Shown here: piece by piece, positions 23,246-33,885 of the stretch
Layout of the letters: each line of letters opens with the position of its first letter
Numbering within the stretch: the stretch's first letter is position 1
Origin: Pestalotiopsis fici W106-1
Taxonomy: Eukaryota > Ascomycota > Sordariomycetes > Amphisphaeriales > Sporocadaceae
Length of the DNA: 64,000 nucleotides
Assembly (NCBI RefSeq): GCF_000516985.1
Contig: NW_006917092.1
Coordinates: forward strand, 5,893,888 to 5,957,887
Reading direction: 5' to 3'
The notes under the pieces: model-generated
Told to the model about the DNA's origin: nothing
Database searches by the model: none
The model's input: only the letters and a program-made list of their open reading frames with translations
Made by a program: the position numbers and the translations under genes

Positions 23246-24475
23246 TTACCAACGTTTGGGTGCCGAGACACCGCCCGACATGAAGGTGTGACTAGTCGTG
23301 TGTGCCTTGGCTCTCTCCTTTTCCAGTTTGCACAAGCCTACCCTGTCCGTCACGGGCACAGCGTCGATGATATTGTCAAATTCATCATCGTCTTCGCCAT
23401 TGTCAGAGTCCGGCGCGGCATCCGAGTCTACCTTGTATCGATCAGGCTGTGGCCGCGATATCGTTTCCGGCTTCTTTTTCTGCTCTGCATTATCTGTGTT
23501 GGCAAAAGTTTTTGATGCCAGGACCTTGCGTCGGATTTCTTCCATCTCGGCATCATCGTCGCTGTCATCGGAAATATCAAAGGGGTCCTTGTCCTTCTTT
23601 TCAGCTTTTTCCGATCCCTCTCCAATCTTGGGCCACTGTGCTGTGGGCTTCTTGCCAAGATATATCCCGTCGACACCATCCTCACCGTCCGAACGCGCTT
23701 CGTCATCTTCATCACCACTCTCGTCCTCGTCGTCGTCCTCGCTGTCTGACGGCACTGCTATCCTGTGATTCGAGTTGCCACCTTTCCACAAATCGTCGTC
23801 ATCGCCCTCTAGCCTGCTCTCGGCATACTCCCTCTCCAAGCGCTCCATCCATTCAGCCTCGGTCTTCTTGATCTCGGCCTCATCAGCACAGGCGGCATAC
23901 TTTCGTAGGATGGTGGAGTTGATATCGAGAAAAGATTGGCCGTAGCTAAAGGGCGACAGAATCTCCTCGGCCCATTCCAAATGCCCGCAGATGGCAAACG
24001 CGGCCGCCAGTGCTTCCACACAATTCAGCCTCCAAGGCTTGCCGTAGTTGACCGTGTTGGCCGCCACCAGGTAGGGGAGAAGTCTCTCGCACTTGCCGCC
24101 GACCTTGCTCCAGTTGATCTCTTGCGTCCGCGCCCACGAGCACTCGACGACGGCCGCGCCATACTGTTCCATGAGCTCCCGGTCGGCAGGGGAGATGGTG
24201 TGCTTGCCGTTGGGCGTAATGATGACGCCGTTGTGCCGCTGGCCAACGTGGAGATCGCGCATCATGCCCATCTTGATCAGCTTCTTGCCGGAACATCGCT
24301 TCGGGTCGCAGTGGTTCAAGTCCCAGCATGCGGCCTTGTAGGAAGGGCGGCTGCTGCCCTGAGAGTTGTCTTCATCGTCGTCGCCGTCGCCGCGGGGCCT
24401 TCTTGGGGGTCCTCTCGGAGGTCCGTGATTCTTGCCGCCTCTTCCTCCCTTGAAATCCTTCTTGTGACGGACCAT
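23246..24475 (-). CDS. TSR3: 18S rRNA aminocarboxypropyltransferase Tsr3
   Basis: A single exon of 409 residues. After a Gly/Arg-rich basic start (KGGRGGKNHGPPRGPPRRPR), the conserved core begins with ACWDLNHCDPKRCSGKKL, then LSP-type segments ISPADRELMEQYG, VVECSWARTQE, RLLPYLVAANTVNYGKPW, LNCVEALAAAF and FSYGQSFLDIN, all characteristic of Tsr3. The enzyme transfers the aminocarboxypropyl group of S-adenosylmethionine to the hypermodified pseudouridine of 18S rRNA late in 40S maturation, in the cytoplasm. The C-terminal ~190 residues are an Asp/Glu/Ser-rich tail, common in fungal versions. It is divergent from the GGA adaptor gene, with 771 bases between the starts. Confidence 0.93.
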   Translation of the reverse strand: MVRHKKDFKGGRGGKNHGPPRGPPRRPRGDGDDDEDNSQGSSRPSYKAACWDLNHCDPKRCSGKKLIKMGMMRDLHVGQRHNGVIITPNGKHTISPADRELMEQYGAAVVECSWARTQEINWSKVGGKCERLLPYLVAANTVNYGKPWRLNCVEALAAAFAICGHLEWAEEILSPFSYGQSFLDINSTILRKYAACADEAEIKKTEAEWMERLEREYAESRLEGDDDDLWKGGNSNHRIAVPSDSEDDDEDESGDEDDEARSDGEDGVDGIYLGKKPTAQWPKIGEGSEKAEKKDKDPFDISDDSDDDAEMEEIRRKVLASKTFANTDNAEQKKKPETISRPQPDRYKVDSDAAPDSDNGEDDDEFDNIIDAVPVTDRVGLCKLEKERAKAHTTSHTFMSGGVSAPKRW

Positions 24476-25246
24476 GGTAGATTTTTGGAGAGAAAACTCC
24501 TGTAGAATTAGTTATTTTTGTGATGAGCAATGTCGAATGATTTTGACGTAGAATATGTCTTTACAAGCTCCAGAGAAAATCCAATAGCTGATGCCCCGCG
24601 GCAGAGACAGCCAAAACTTTGGTGACATTTGGAGGGGCAATTTTCAGTTGCGCTAGATATGCAATTATCAAGATGGATAGGCCGCCCAGGGACAATTCAT
24701 TGATTGATAGTAGGTACCGGTGCTATAGCATACTGAGCCTCGAGCCAGCCAGTGAATAAGTAGCGTCGGCAACAGGCCCAACCATCCTCCATCAGACCCC
24801 TGTTCCATCCCGGACCCCCAGCTGAGATGCAATTAAAAGCAGTAGCAAGTCCAGGCTTTCCCGGCCTGCCGGCCTATCTGGGCGGGCACCTTAAGCGCAG
24901 TACTGCAACCTAGTCAGTTGAGTCGCGCGCCAGAAAGTGGGATGCCTTGGCCTTATTACGAAAGATCCCCTTTGGACGCCAGGTAGCCCGTTACTGACTA
25001 GGTTTACTCCCAACTGACTGCACAACTGACGGAGTGGCCACGAAAGCGCTCAACCACTGCGCATCGCCAATGGAGCAGCTGCTTCGTCCATAGAAGAGCG
25101 ATCTTGCAGCTGCTTTCCTTTCTTGAGATTACACGACACGACCTACTGCTTCGCTTGCTGCATCCTCGTGCCTTGTTGTCGATCCCGCTCACTGCTCCAT
25201 CCCCCCCAATCTTGCGGGATACACCCACCGATTCATCTAACCCACC
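24476..25246. other. Divergent promoter of TSR3 and GGA adaptor
   Basis: A 771-base region between two divergent start codons. No gene is seen. The GGA side is rich in C and T just before the start (TCCCCCCCAAT near 25200). Confidence 0.6.
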
Positions 25247-27363
25247 ATGGAGGCAGCCTCCGCTCGCGCTGCGGCTCGCGACCGCTGGGGAGAGATGGGA
25301 TATCCGACCCCTTCAAAGCTGCAGCGCTTCATCTCGTCTGCCTGCAGCCCTGAGAATTATGAGCCAAATCTGGCCCTGAATCTGGAGATTGCCGACCTGA
25401 TCAACAGCAAGAAGGGCAGCGCGCCCCGGGAGGCGGCCGTCGCCATCGTCGGCTACATCAACCACCGAAACACCAATGTTGCCATGCTGGCTCTGAACTT
25501 GCTCGATATTTGCGTCAAGAATTGTGGCTACCCTTTCCACCTGCAAATCAGCACCAAGGAGTTCCTCAATGAGCTCGTCAGGCGGTTCCCCGAGAGACCT
25601 CCGATTCGACCAACCCGGGTGCAAGCCAAGATCTTGGAGGCCATTGAAGAGTGGAGGAGCACAATATGCGAGACGAGTCGGTACAAGGAGGATCTAGGGT
25701 TCATTCGGGACATGCACAGGCTGCTCAGCTACAAGGGCTACACCTTTCCCGAAGTGCGCAGGGATGATGCCGCAGTGCTCAACCCCAGTGATGTAAGTGA
25801 TGTCAGGATAGGGGCTCATTTGTGGTGATACTGACATACTGCGATAGAACCTCAAGTCTGCCGAGGAGATGGCGGAAGAAGAAAAGGAGGCGCAATCGGC
25901 CAAACTTCAAGAACTTATCCGTCGTGGAACCCCCGAAGATCTGCGCGAGGCAAACAAGCTCATGAAAGTCATGGCTGGTTATGATACACGGTCCAAGACT
26001 GACTACCGCGCAAAAGCCGCTGAGGAAGTCGGTAAGATCCAGGCCAAGGCTAGGCTTCTCGAGGAGAGGCTAGATGCCTTCAAGCCTGGCGACAAACTCG
26101 AGGAGGGAGACGTTTTTGAAGAGCTCGCGGCAGCCTTGTCGAGCGCGCAACCCAAGATTCAAAAGATGTGCGAAGAAGAGTCAGAAGACCACGAGGCCGT
26201 TGCCAAGTTGCTCGAAATCAACGACAGCATACACCGCACCGTTGAGAGGTGGAAGCTGCTGAAAAAGGGAGACGTTGAAGGCGCCGCAAAGATCGCCAAG
26301 GGTGCTCCGATACCATCACTCCAGAGTTCAGCCAAGGCAGGCAGTAGCAGTTCTGCCGCCAATGAGCTGTCCTTGATTGACTTTGATGGCGATGCTTCTG
26401 CGACAAATGGCTCAGGCAATGCTGGACCCAGCTCACAGGGCAGCGGCTTGGAAAATGACCTGCTTGGACTTTCCATGAGCGATAGTGGTAGCTTTGGTCA
26501 AGCAGGAGGCATATCGTTGGGCTTTGGTGCCAATACCAGTAAGTACACCAAGATTCCACTTGACGATGATCTGTCAACTAATAAGAATAGATGTTCCTGG
26601 CCTCTTGTCATCAACGACTCAGAATTCGACGGCAACAGGTGTCCCGATGATGACCACTTCGCCGCCACCACAATCCTTTACTCCCTTTGCAGCTTTCAGT
26701 TCAGCGCCTTCAGCTTCTCAATCTAATACCCCCCAGCCATCGATCATGTCTGCCTTTGCACCTCCCAAATCTGCAACACCTGCTAATGATCCCTTTGCTG
26801 CTTTGGCATCCTCGCAATTCTCTTCCAAGCCGGCAACCCCCAAGCCAGCGGTACCCGCCCCCGTCACATCCAACGATGATGACGAGTGGTCCTTCTCCTC
26901 GGCGCTTCCGAGTGAGACCCCTGCGCTGCCTAAAGAACATTCTGCCTCGGTAAAGGAAGGACAGCTCAAGATTGACATGAAGGCTGCGAGATCCCCTCAA
27001 GGACCTAGTGCCATTGCCTTGTCCTTTGCCTTTTCCAATACTACCACAAATCAGTCCATTGGTGATCTACACTTTGAGCTTGCTGTTACCAAGGTAAGTT
27101 GACTACAGCATACTCCAGCTGACCTTCCGTCCCTTGCTAAGATAGTGTTTCTCTAGGGCTACGAGCTGCAAGTTCAACCTCAGACTGGACGCAACCTGGG
27201 TCCCAATCAGAGATATGGCGTGACGCAGACGATGCAAGTATGGCATGCAGGCGACAAGTCGAAGAAGGTGGAGAGTATCAAATTGCGGTGGAGGGTGAGC
27301 TACAAGTTGGACAACGAAGTCAAAACCGAGGTCGGCAGCATCCCCGAGTTTGGTCTTGCATAG
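25247..27363 (+). CDS. GGA-type clathrin adaptor (VHS-GAT-GAE), 4 exons
   Basis: Exons 25247-25792, 25848-26538, 26591-27093 and 27157-27363 join in phase to give 648 residues. The VHS domain spans about residues 25-165 (NLALNLEIADLIN, AMLALNLLDICVKNCG). The GAT domain spans about 185-310 and should bind Arf-GTP and ubiquitin. A long Ser/Ala/Pro-rich hinge contains LIDFD near residue 358, which fits the clathrin-box pattern, plus DLLGL. The gamma-adaptin ear is split across exons 3 and 4 and closes with SIKLRWRVSY. GGA proteins sort cargo at the trans-Golgi toward endosomes. All three introns are short (52-63 bases) with canonical donors. It is convergent with IFM1. Confidence 0.92.
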
Positions 27364-27883
27364 TCGAGATAGGTTCCTGCGGATGATAGACGAGGGGAAA
27401 CGGCACTGGAAGAAAACTTGACAATCAAGATAGACTGAGGTAATTTCGTCAGGGGGAAAAAAGATGAAGATTAAGATTTTCCAAATATATATTCCACTGC
27501 TCAAGTGCCATCAAAATCAATCAAGCATTTCAGTGGCTATCCTGAGGAATCATGCGTACCAGACTTTGAGTTCTTCGACTTGAGAGGAATATGTATAGTC
27601 TTATTATCGTCATGAGGTGTTCATACATGGCGTAACCTTGGCGGAGCACTCAAATGTGCACTCAAATGTGCACTGCCAACGCATCTAGAAACCATTGCCT
27701 CCCGAATCTTTCCTTGATATGATACATCTAAAGCGCCCATTTCTCTTTCCCGACAGCCTTTTGGGTGCACGTAAACTATTTGTACAAAAGGGGCATTCCA
27801 GCTTCTAATTCTGTCCCATGGCATAAATATACAAAACCGCGGGCATGATGTAATGAATTCCATGTGCATGTATGTAAGAGACT
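27364..27883. other. Convergent intergenic region
   Basis: About 520 bases hold the 3' regions of the GGA and IFM1 genes. It includes a 12-base tandem duplication, and I see no gene. Confidence 0.6.
27646..27669 (+). repeat. 12-bp tandem duplication
   Basis: GCACTCAAATGT occurs twice in tandem, followed by a further GCAC, in the 3' region downstream of IFM1. Confidence 0.9.
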
Positions 27884-30800
27884 TTACAGCATCCGCTCGG
27901 TTCGGACCTCCTCGACCGCTTGGATCTGGTCGCCTACTTCGAGGTCCTGGAAGAGTTCGAAACCGATACCGCACTCTGTGCCCTTGCGGGCCTCGTCGAT
28001 ATCCTTCTTGACGTGCTTGAGAGACTCGAGCTTGCCTAAATGAGAACATGTCAGTACTTTTTGCTTTCGGCGTCAAAGAGAATATGGAAATTTGTTCAGT
28101 CTCACCCTCGTAAAGCTTTTCGCCTCCCCTCATTACCCTGAACAAGTTGTTTCGTCCCACTTGTCCGTTGCGGATTCTACATCCCGCGATATTCTTGTAC
28201 TGCCGTCCCTTGATATTGATCGGGAAGATTTGCAGGACCTCGGCTTCACCCACGACCTTGTAGGAGAGGTCGACGCCTAGATATCCACTCATGTGCTTCT
28301 TGACGTCGTCGGTCAGGTGATAAATGACATTGTGGTCGAGTATCTTGACGTCGGCTAATTCGGCCTTTCGCTTAATGAGACCCGAGATGGGCAAGTTGAA
28401 GTTGATAATGACGGCGTTGGACGTGGCGGCGTGTTCCACATCGCTCTCGGTAATGGCGCCGGGCGCCGACGAGAGGACGCGGGGTCGAACCTCGTTGGAA
28501 CCAATCTCTTGGACTGCAAGGCACACGGCTTCCACGGATCCGTGAACGTCACCCTTGACCAGGAAGTTGACCATTTTAGCGCCGTCGACCTCATCAGCAG
28601 GGAGTACTTCTTGAGTGCCCCAGCTGCCATCGGGACGTTTATACTTGCCCTCTTCGGCTGCCTTTTCCTCTCGTCGCTGTTCGCTCAATTGTTTGCGCTG
28701 CTCCGCAATCTTGACCTGGGCAGCAGCGTCTTCCTCACGCTTGCGAAGATCTTCGCGGTACTCTGCCGCAGAGCGCACCTGACGCTCATCAGCACCCTGA
28801 ATAACCTGATCTCCGGCAGCGGGCAAGTCGCGCCAACCGAGAATTTCGACTGGCGTTCCGGGAGGAGCTTCCTCAATTTCTTGTCCTGCTTCATTTCTCA
28901 GATGGCGAATCTTGGCGAAGGTAGTTCCAGCGACGATAAAGTCACCTGGCCGTAGTGTACCCCGTTTTACCAAGATCGTAGCGACTTTGCCAATCGGCTT
29001 CAGACTACTCTCTAGAATCCATCCTTCGGCAGGACCGTCCGTCTCCGCTCGCATGTCCAGAATTTCAGACAGTGTAAGAATGTTCTCCTCAAGATCATCC
29101 ATACCTTGCCCAGTCTTTCCGGATACGCAAACGACCTGAACGTCACCTCCAAAGTCCTCAATCTCTACACCATGGCTGGCCAAGTCAGCTTTTACACGAT
29201 CAATCTGAGCTCCGTCCTTGTCAATCTTATTGATTGCAACAATGATGGGTACGTTGGAGCCCCGGGCGTGTTTGATTGCCTCGAGTGTCTGAGGCTTGAC
29301 ACTATCGTCCGCTGCTACAACCAAAACGACGATATCCGTCACGTTTGCACCGCGCTTACGCATGCTCAGGAACGCAGCGTGGCCTGGAGTGTCCAAGAAA
29401 GTTATTTGCTTGCCGCTAGACATGCTGACTGAGAAGGCACCAATATGTTGAGTAATGCCACCGTGCTCGCCAGCCGCCACAGAGGATTTGCGCAAAAAGT
29501 CCAGAAGTGTCGTCTTTCCATGATCGACATGACCCATGATTGTGACGACTGGAGGTCGTGGAGGCAGTACAGAAATATCTTCCGGAGGCGGGCGAGGTTT
29601 GATATCCTTCATCTCGCCGCTTTCCACTGTAGGCTCGAATCCATACTCTTGAGCCACCAGAGCTGCTGTCTCGCCAGCCATGATGCTGTCCAGTGATACG
29701 CCTTCGAATCCTAGCTCCGCTAATTGATCGAGGAACAACCCCTTCTCAATCTTTAGTGCAGCAGCAAGATTGGAAATGCTGATGAGCTCTGGAAGTATGA
29801 TCGGAATCGGTCCGATCCTCTCAGCCTCGCGCTTGGCTTTGCGCTCTTTCCTTAGCTTACGCTGGTCAAGGTACTCTTCATAGTCGTCGTCCATGTCATC
29901 ATCATCCTCCTCTTCAAATCTTGAGCTTCTTCCCCCACGTTTCTTGGCTGGCTTACGATCTTGTCCACGATCAATCTCGTACTTATTGTTTCGTTTTGGC
30001 TCATGACGCCGGCTCTTGCGATCCTCATATTCAAAAGCTTGAGGGGATGGTGTTGCCGGAGCCGGTTCCGTCACTTCAACGGATTCGCGCTGACCGCGGG
30101 CTCGTGGTTTTCTCTCGAAAGCCTGTGAAGCATCTTGTTCGGTGTTTCTTGCGGGAGCACGACTCATCGGTATACCGGATTGTCTGGGCTCGAGCTGCTG
30201 ACGCTGCTGGGGTTTGTCAAATTCTTTACCCCAATCATCAAGTGGCCCGGACTGATTCGACTTTTGCGGACGTGCCTTCTCTCCCATTGACCAAAACTCG
30301 GACTGACTTGCACCACCAGGCTGCTGTCGCCTTGCCAAGGAGCCCCACTGACTGTTGGCAGTGGAGGAGGCATTTTGAGGTGCGCTGGTGGTCGAACTTG
30401 GGTCTATTTGCGTGGTATTCCGCAATGGCTTGGAGCCCTTCTGGTTGTAAATAAAGCCAGAACTCCAGTCATCTCTAGAGGGATGTGTGCTTTGCTTCTT
30501 CGGGGGATCCCACGCGGAGGTCTTTCGCATCAGAGTCCTCAATGCGCCGGTTGGAGGAGCTTCCCCGGCTTGAGAGGATACATTGTGCGGTTGTTTCCGG
30601 TCTTGGGGAAATGCTGGCGAGTGTTTATGGTCGTGCGGAAATGCGGATCTGGGTTTATGTGCAAAAGGTGCCGGATGGCCAGAGGTCCTGGGCATAAACC
30701 CCGGCTCGTTTCGAACGAAATTCTTGATCTCCTCTTGCCTTTGGGAATTCCATGTATTTCTAAAACCTTGACCGGGTTTCGGGGCCGCCGCAGCTGCTCG

Positions 30801-31190
30801 TTCTTGTTCGATTCGGCTCGCCTCGGCCCTCGCCGCTGCCATGCGTCGCCGCGCTTCGATCTCGTGTGGTAGTAAAGCATTGACCGAAGGGTCTGAAGGT
30901 TGGCTTGCGGCAGCGTTGCCAGCTCCAGCCGCTGCCGGACCTGAAGCTGCAGTCGGAGCAGGCGTGTTGGACTTGGGCGGCGCATTAGCAAACATGGGTT
31001 TGCCCCAGTTCGGACGACATGCTGTGCTGGAGAGAGACCTCCATTGGGTAAGTCGGGTCTGCTGTCGCGATAGTCGATGTTGGCAGAACATGCAGACCGA
31101 AGGACTGCGCTGTTACGTGTATATTAGCCAAGTTTGTGCGGATTTTGAAAAACAAAGAAGCTTTACCTCGCTCAGTCCTCTTCTTATCAT
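27884..31190 (-). CDS. IFM1: Mitochondrial translation initiation factor IF-2, 3 exons
   Basis: Exons 31190-31167, 31109-28106 and 28035-27884 give 1,059 residues. The first exon is only 24 bases (MIRRGLSE). I chose it because it joins in phase to a basic, Ser-rich presequence with a CxxC ([12 protein letters not shown]), as in many fungal mitochondrial proteins. Starting instead at the ATG at 31091 would lose eight residues of exon 1 and six of exon 2. A long, low-complexity, charged linker precedes the IF2 N-terminal region ([18 protein letters not shown]). The GTPase domain has GHVDHGKT at 534-541, DTPGHAAF and NKID. The last exon encodes [20 protein letters not shown], the typical domain IV ending. 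The factor brings formyl-Met-tRNA to the mitochondrial ribosome. Confidence 0.93.
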
Positions 31191-31647
31191 CTTCGAATTG
31201 CCTGTCGCCAGGTGCTCTGCGACATTGGGGAAGCTCGGATATAGATGGCAGCAGAGCTTCAGCCACTTAAAAGACTACTACTGAAGAAATGCTGTCCCAC
31301 GCCACGATATGCATCGACGTCAAGAAAAATTAGTGGACCCCGGTCGGTCTATCTTAGATACAGTGGGGCCGTCTAAGGGAACCAACCGGCGACCAGCCAA
31401 GACGCGCCGCAACCCGACCCCTGAAATGGAAAAGATTGGATCGATGCCTGTACCTGATTGATCACTAAGCTGCGAAGTAGGCCACATGTAAGGAGTGAAC
31501 GAGCTTCAGCCACAGGATCTTTGACCAACCAATTTTCAATTTCTTTATTCTAAAAACTGAAACCTCATCAAAAGTCTCAGGATAATTTTGTCTTCAGAGT
31601 CGATTCATCTGCAAAATACCTAGCCACTCGTTTCAAATTACCCCAAC
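31191..31647. other. Divergent promoter of IFM1 and membrane-protein gene
   Basis: A 457-base region between divergent starts, with no gene seen. Confidence 0.6.
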
Positions 31648-32676
31648 ATGGTCAAGCAAAGGAAGGGCGTCAAGTTCAACGTCCCCAAGAAAAAGGGCAC
31701 TGGGCCGCCTGTCCCGTTCAAAGCACCGCCCGAGGTTCTGCAGCCTCTTATTGAGACGCTGGATGAGAAGCACATATACATCCTCCATGTGGACAACAAG
31801 CCCATAGACCTGAAGCGCAAGGTCTTCCTCGTACCCGTCTTTATGAACCTGGCCATTGTGGCGCTCTTCGCATGGCGCATGTGGGTGATCCTGCCCTGGT
31901 ACCTACGCGTACTCACATCGACGCTGGGTTACGCCAATGAGACTACCCTCATCGCCGCCGAGATGGAGTGGGATGAGCTGGTCCCCGAGGTCATCAGGCG
32001 TACTGGCCAGTTCATGTTCGACTTGGTCCTGTACGTCTTTGTCTGGCCTTGGCCGTACGAGTTCGCGTTTGGCCAGCAACACGCCAATCCCCTGGCCTGG
32101 CGCTGGAACACTGGATTCCGGGACAAGGAGATCGTGGCCCGCCGGAGCAGGGGCTGGGACACGGTTGTAACGGATGTCGTCAACGACAAGAACTCCAAGG
32201 ACGTCTTCATGTCCTTGGTCGGCATCGCCACGTCTGCCATGCTGATCAACGATAAGACGGGCTACCTTCTCATGAACAAGGAGTGGAACCTCGACTGGGG
32301 TGTCATGATTGATGCCACTACCATGGTTGACAAGAAGATGGCAGCGATTGAAGCTTTCAGACTCGTTGTGCTGGTCCACCAGGCAGAGTACGGCTGGATG
32401 GTTGTGGATCACAAGTTGGATGAAGGCGATGCTGAGGATGAGAGGAGGAAACAAGTCTTTCAATTTAGAGACGCGCTGACGGCGCTCGGCAAAGAGGATC
32501 TCTTCTTCCGCTGGATCGAGGTTGTTCAGTTTGAATCGTCTCAGCCGGGTGGGTTCGGTGCCGAGAGACAGGAAGTCGTTGCTCAGCAGATCAGAGACTT
32601 GTTCCAGAAGGAGGGTGTTGATTTTGACCAGCTTTGGAAGGAAAGCGTAGGCACAGAGGGAATTGCGGGCATGTAA
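31648..32676 (+). CDS. Conserved fungal membrane protein, function unknown
   Basis: A single exon of 342 residues; the ATG follows CCCCAAC. The N-terminus is very basic (VKQRKGVKFNVPKKKG). Hydrophobic segments lie at about 61-90 (VFLVPVFMNLAIVALFAW, then a Trp-rich stretch) and near 120-135 (FMFDLVLYVFVWPWPYEF), consistent with two membrane passes. The C-terminal half is soluble and charged, with WIEVVQFESSQPGGFGAERQEVV. I cannot assign a family with confidence. Codon use matches the neighbouring conserved genes, and its position between IFM1 and HASPP28 suggests a conserved gene. It converges with HASPP28, about 316 bases apart. Confidence 0.8.
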   Translation: MVKQRKGVKFNVPKKKGTGPPVPFKAPPEVLQPLIETLDEKHIYILHVDNKPIDLKRKVFLVPVFMNLAIVALFAWRMWVILPWYLRVLTSTLGYANETTLIAAEMEWDELVPEVIRRTGQFMFDLVLYVFVWPWPYEFAFGQQHANPLAWRWNTGFRDKEIVARRSRGWDTVVTDVVNDKNSKDVFMSLVGIATSAMLINDKTGYLLMNKEWNLDWGVMIDATTMVDKKMAAIEAFRLVVLVHQAEYGWMVVDHKLDEGDAEDERRKQVFQFRDALTALGKEDLFFRWIEVVQFESSQPGGFGAERQEVVAQQIRDLFQKEGVDFDQLWKESVGTEGIAGM

Positions 32677-32992
32677 ATGTTTGGAAACCTTTTTATAGTC
32701 GTCCGCTATCTCGGAGGACAATATTATTCACACTTAGCCATATACCTGGACTGTCTGAGCTTGTTCTAGTAGGACAACAGACCTCTGTTTTGAGGTCTTT
32801 GTATGGTCACAAACTACGAAAGGTCTCGCTATCTCTTGGTCATATGGAAAGCGAGACATGAAAATGCACTTGTCCAAAATGATATATATTCGGCTTCGGC
32901 GCGATCGTCTGCTAGTATTCGTGGAAATACCAAGTCGGCGTAAACGTCGCCTCGTGTGTTGACTATAAACTCCGAAGCAATCTAGGTCGAAT

Positions 32993-33885
32993 TTATTTCT
33001 TGCCCTTCTTAGCAGGCTTGCCCATAGCAGCTTCTCGTTTCTTGGCCTCCTTTGCCTCGATTTCCTTCTTTCGATCGGCTTCCTGGGCATCTCTCTCCTC
33101 TTTTTCAGCCTGCAACAGAATGACTTGATTAGTATAATTGACCATAAGTAGGGGGTGCTCCAAGGAACACGGACCTGCTTGCGCGCAGCTTCAGCCTCAC
33201 GCCTCTCCCTGATGACCTTCAGACGGGCCAAATCAGCCTTGGCCTCGTCTGTCTTGCCAGCCTCGTGCAACTTGCGGTATCTCTCCTTGGCTTGTGCGGC
33301 TTCCATGGACTCGCGCTCCTTGCGGCTCATGCCGGCGGTCGATGTGGTCAGCTTCTTCACGCCCTCGGTTACCTCCTCAACCGGTCTCGGCTCCTTGGCC
33401 ATGTTTCTGGCGGCCTTGGAGTGGTTCGGGTTTGCGGGCATATCATCGTCGCTCTCTTCCGAGTCGGATGGAAGGTCACCAACTTGCACAACACCCTTGT
33501 TCTTCTTGGCGACAGCAGCAGCCTTTTGCGCAGCCTTCTGCTTCTTGCGCTCTTCTCTGGTCAGCTCGGTAGGGGCTGCCTTGGCCGGGCCAGCATCGTC
33601 AGAGTCCTCCTCAGAAGATTCCTCGGATGATGAATCTTCCTCGGATGAATCGTCCGAGTCTTCCTGTTTGTCGGCGCTCCACATGCTGACCTCGTTGCCA
33701 TCGGCGTCCAGGGGTCTCAAATCGCGAGAAAAGTGGTGACCACCTGAGCAGAAAAGTCAGTTTGATGGATATCGCGAGATGTGGAAAGAACTTGAAGGTG
33801 ATCACTTACCACCTCTGGTAAACTTCTTGAACTTTCCGCCACGACCACGACCAGCGCCGCCGGCTTTGCCTGTTCCACCAGCCAT
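32993..33885 (-). CDS. HASPP28/PDAP1-family phosphoprotein, 3 exons
   Basis: Exons 33885-33810, 33743-33175 and 33109-32993 join in phase for 253 residues. The start is Gly-rich and basic ([18 protein letters not shown]). A Ser/Asp/Glu stretch follows, with many SxxE/D casein-kinase-2 type sites. The conserved C-terminal block includes [19 protein letters not shown] and [20 protein letters not shown], diagnostic of the casein-kinase substrate PP28 domain. The protein ends in a Lys-rich tail. The family (28-kDa heat- and acid-stable phosphoprotein) is conserved in eukaryotes, but its molecular role is poorly defined. The first intron interrupts the Gly-rich start. Confidence 0.9.

Noticed and set aside
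23936..24505. 189-codon plus-strand frame
   Set aside because: Antisense shadow of TSR3.
31903..32721. 272-codon minus-strand frame
   Set aside because: Antisense shadow of the membrane-protein gene; no motif of its own.
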